From Candidatus Cloacimonadota bacterium (GTDB lineage: Bacteria; Muiribacteriota; UBA6191; JACPRK01): a stretch of DNA of 5,479 nucleotides. Location: positions 1 to 5,479 of the forward strand of contig JAJFLN010000065.1 of assembly GCA_021772705.1 (NCBI GenBank), given 5' to 3'. Numbering within the stretch: the first letter of the stretch is position 1; every line of letters begins with the position of its first letter. This document shows positions 5,408-5,479 of this stretch, one piece after another. The position numbers and the translations under genes were made by a program. Under the pieces are notes generated by a model. That model did no database searches. It was given only the letters and a program-made list of their open reading frames with translations, and was not told the origin of the DNA.

Positions 5408-5479
5408 GTAAGACTGTTGCAGTACGGTGAAGAACCGTTGAAGGCGTTCACTGCAATAGATGCTGCGGAGTGTGAGGGC
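5408..5479. other. Right edge after the truncated gene
   Basis: No gene or repeat is recognisable. All three plus-strand frames entering from the nucleosidase gene close by 5430, so a single frameshift would not restore the missing C-terminus within the window. Confidence 0.4.

Overview
The window looks like part of the gene-cassette array of a chromosomal integron, or a very similar site-specific recombination array, in a moderately GC-rich environmental bacterium. It cannot be assigned to a species. The protein families (a ribbon-helix-helix protein with a long N-terminal extension, its small FGG/GAW partner, and an AbiTii-nucleosidase fusion) recall Planctomycetes or Myxococcota, but this is a weak inference. 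No integrase gene, rRNA, tRNA or CRISPR array is visible.

The array call rests on two long near-identical repeats (about 7-143 and 1842-1980) and a more divergent third copy (about 3537-3665). Each of the first two is an imperfect palindrome bounded by AAC...GTT core boxes. The outer arms differ between the copies, yet the two arms of each copy stay complementary. The DNA between copies forms units whose own two ends match each other: unit 1 (136-1849) has 11-base inverted ends and unit 2 (1973-3546) has 9/10 matching ends. This is the signature of attC sites and circularisable cassettes.

Unit 1 carries a two-gene minus-strand operon: a small FGG/GAW protein of unknown function (753-1079) and, 13 bases downstream with a ribosome binding site overlapping the first stop codon, a ribbon-helix-helix (HicB/Arc-like) protein (317-739). 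The pair resembles a toxin-antitoxin module. Upstream of it are about 760 bases without a credible gene, holding a perfect 19-base inverted repeat and an interleaved pair of 7-base inverted repeats. Unit 2 carries one minus-strand gene (2105-3310) for an unrecognised membrane protein with a large domain outside the membrane. A promoter-like sequence sits so close to its start codon that a leaderless mRNA is predicted.

To the right of the third repeat, after about 340 bases without a gene, a plus-strand gene (4007-5407) encodes an N-terminal AbiTii domain, a low-complexity linker and a C-terminal MTA/SAH-nucleosidase-like (PNP superfamily) domain. This is a plausible abortive-infection effector. 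Its nucleosidase domain stops early and lacks the C-terminal active-site motifs, so it appears to be truncated. The content as a whole (addiction-like pair, orphan membrane protein, damaged defence gene) is typical accessory cargo.
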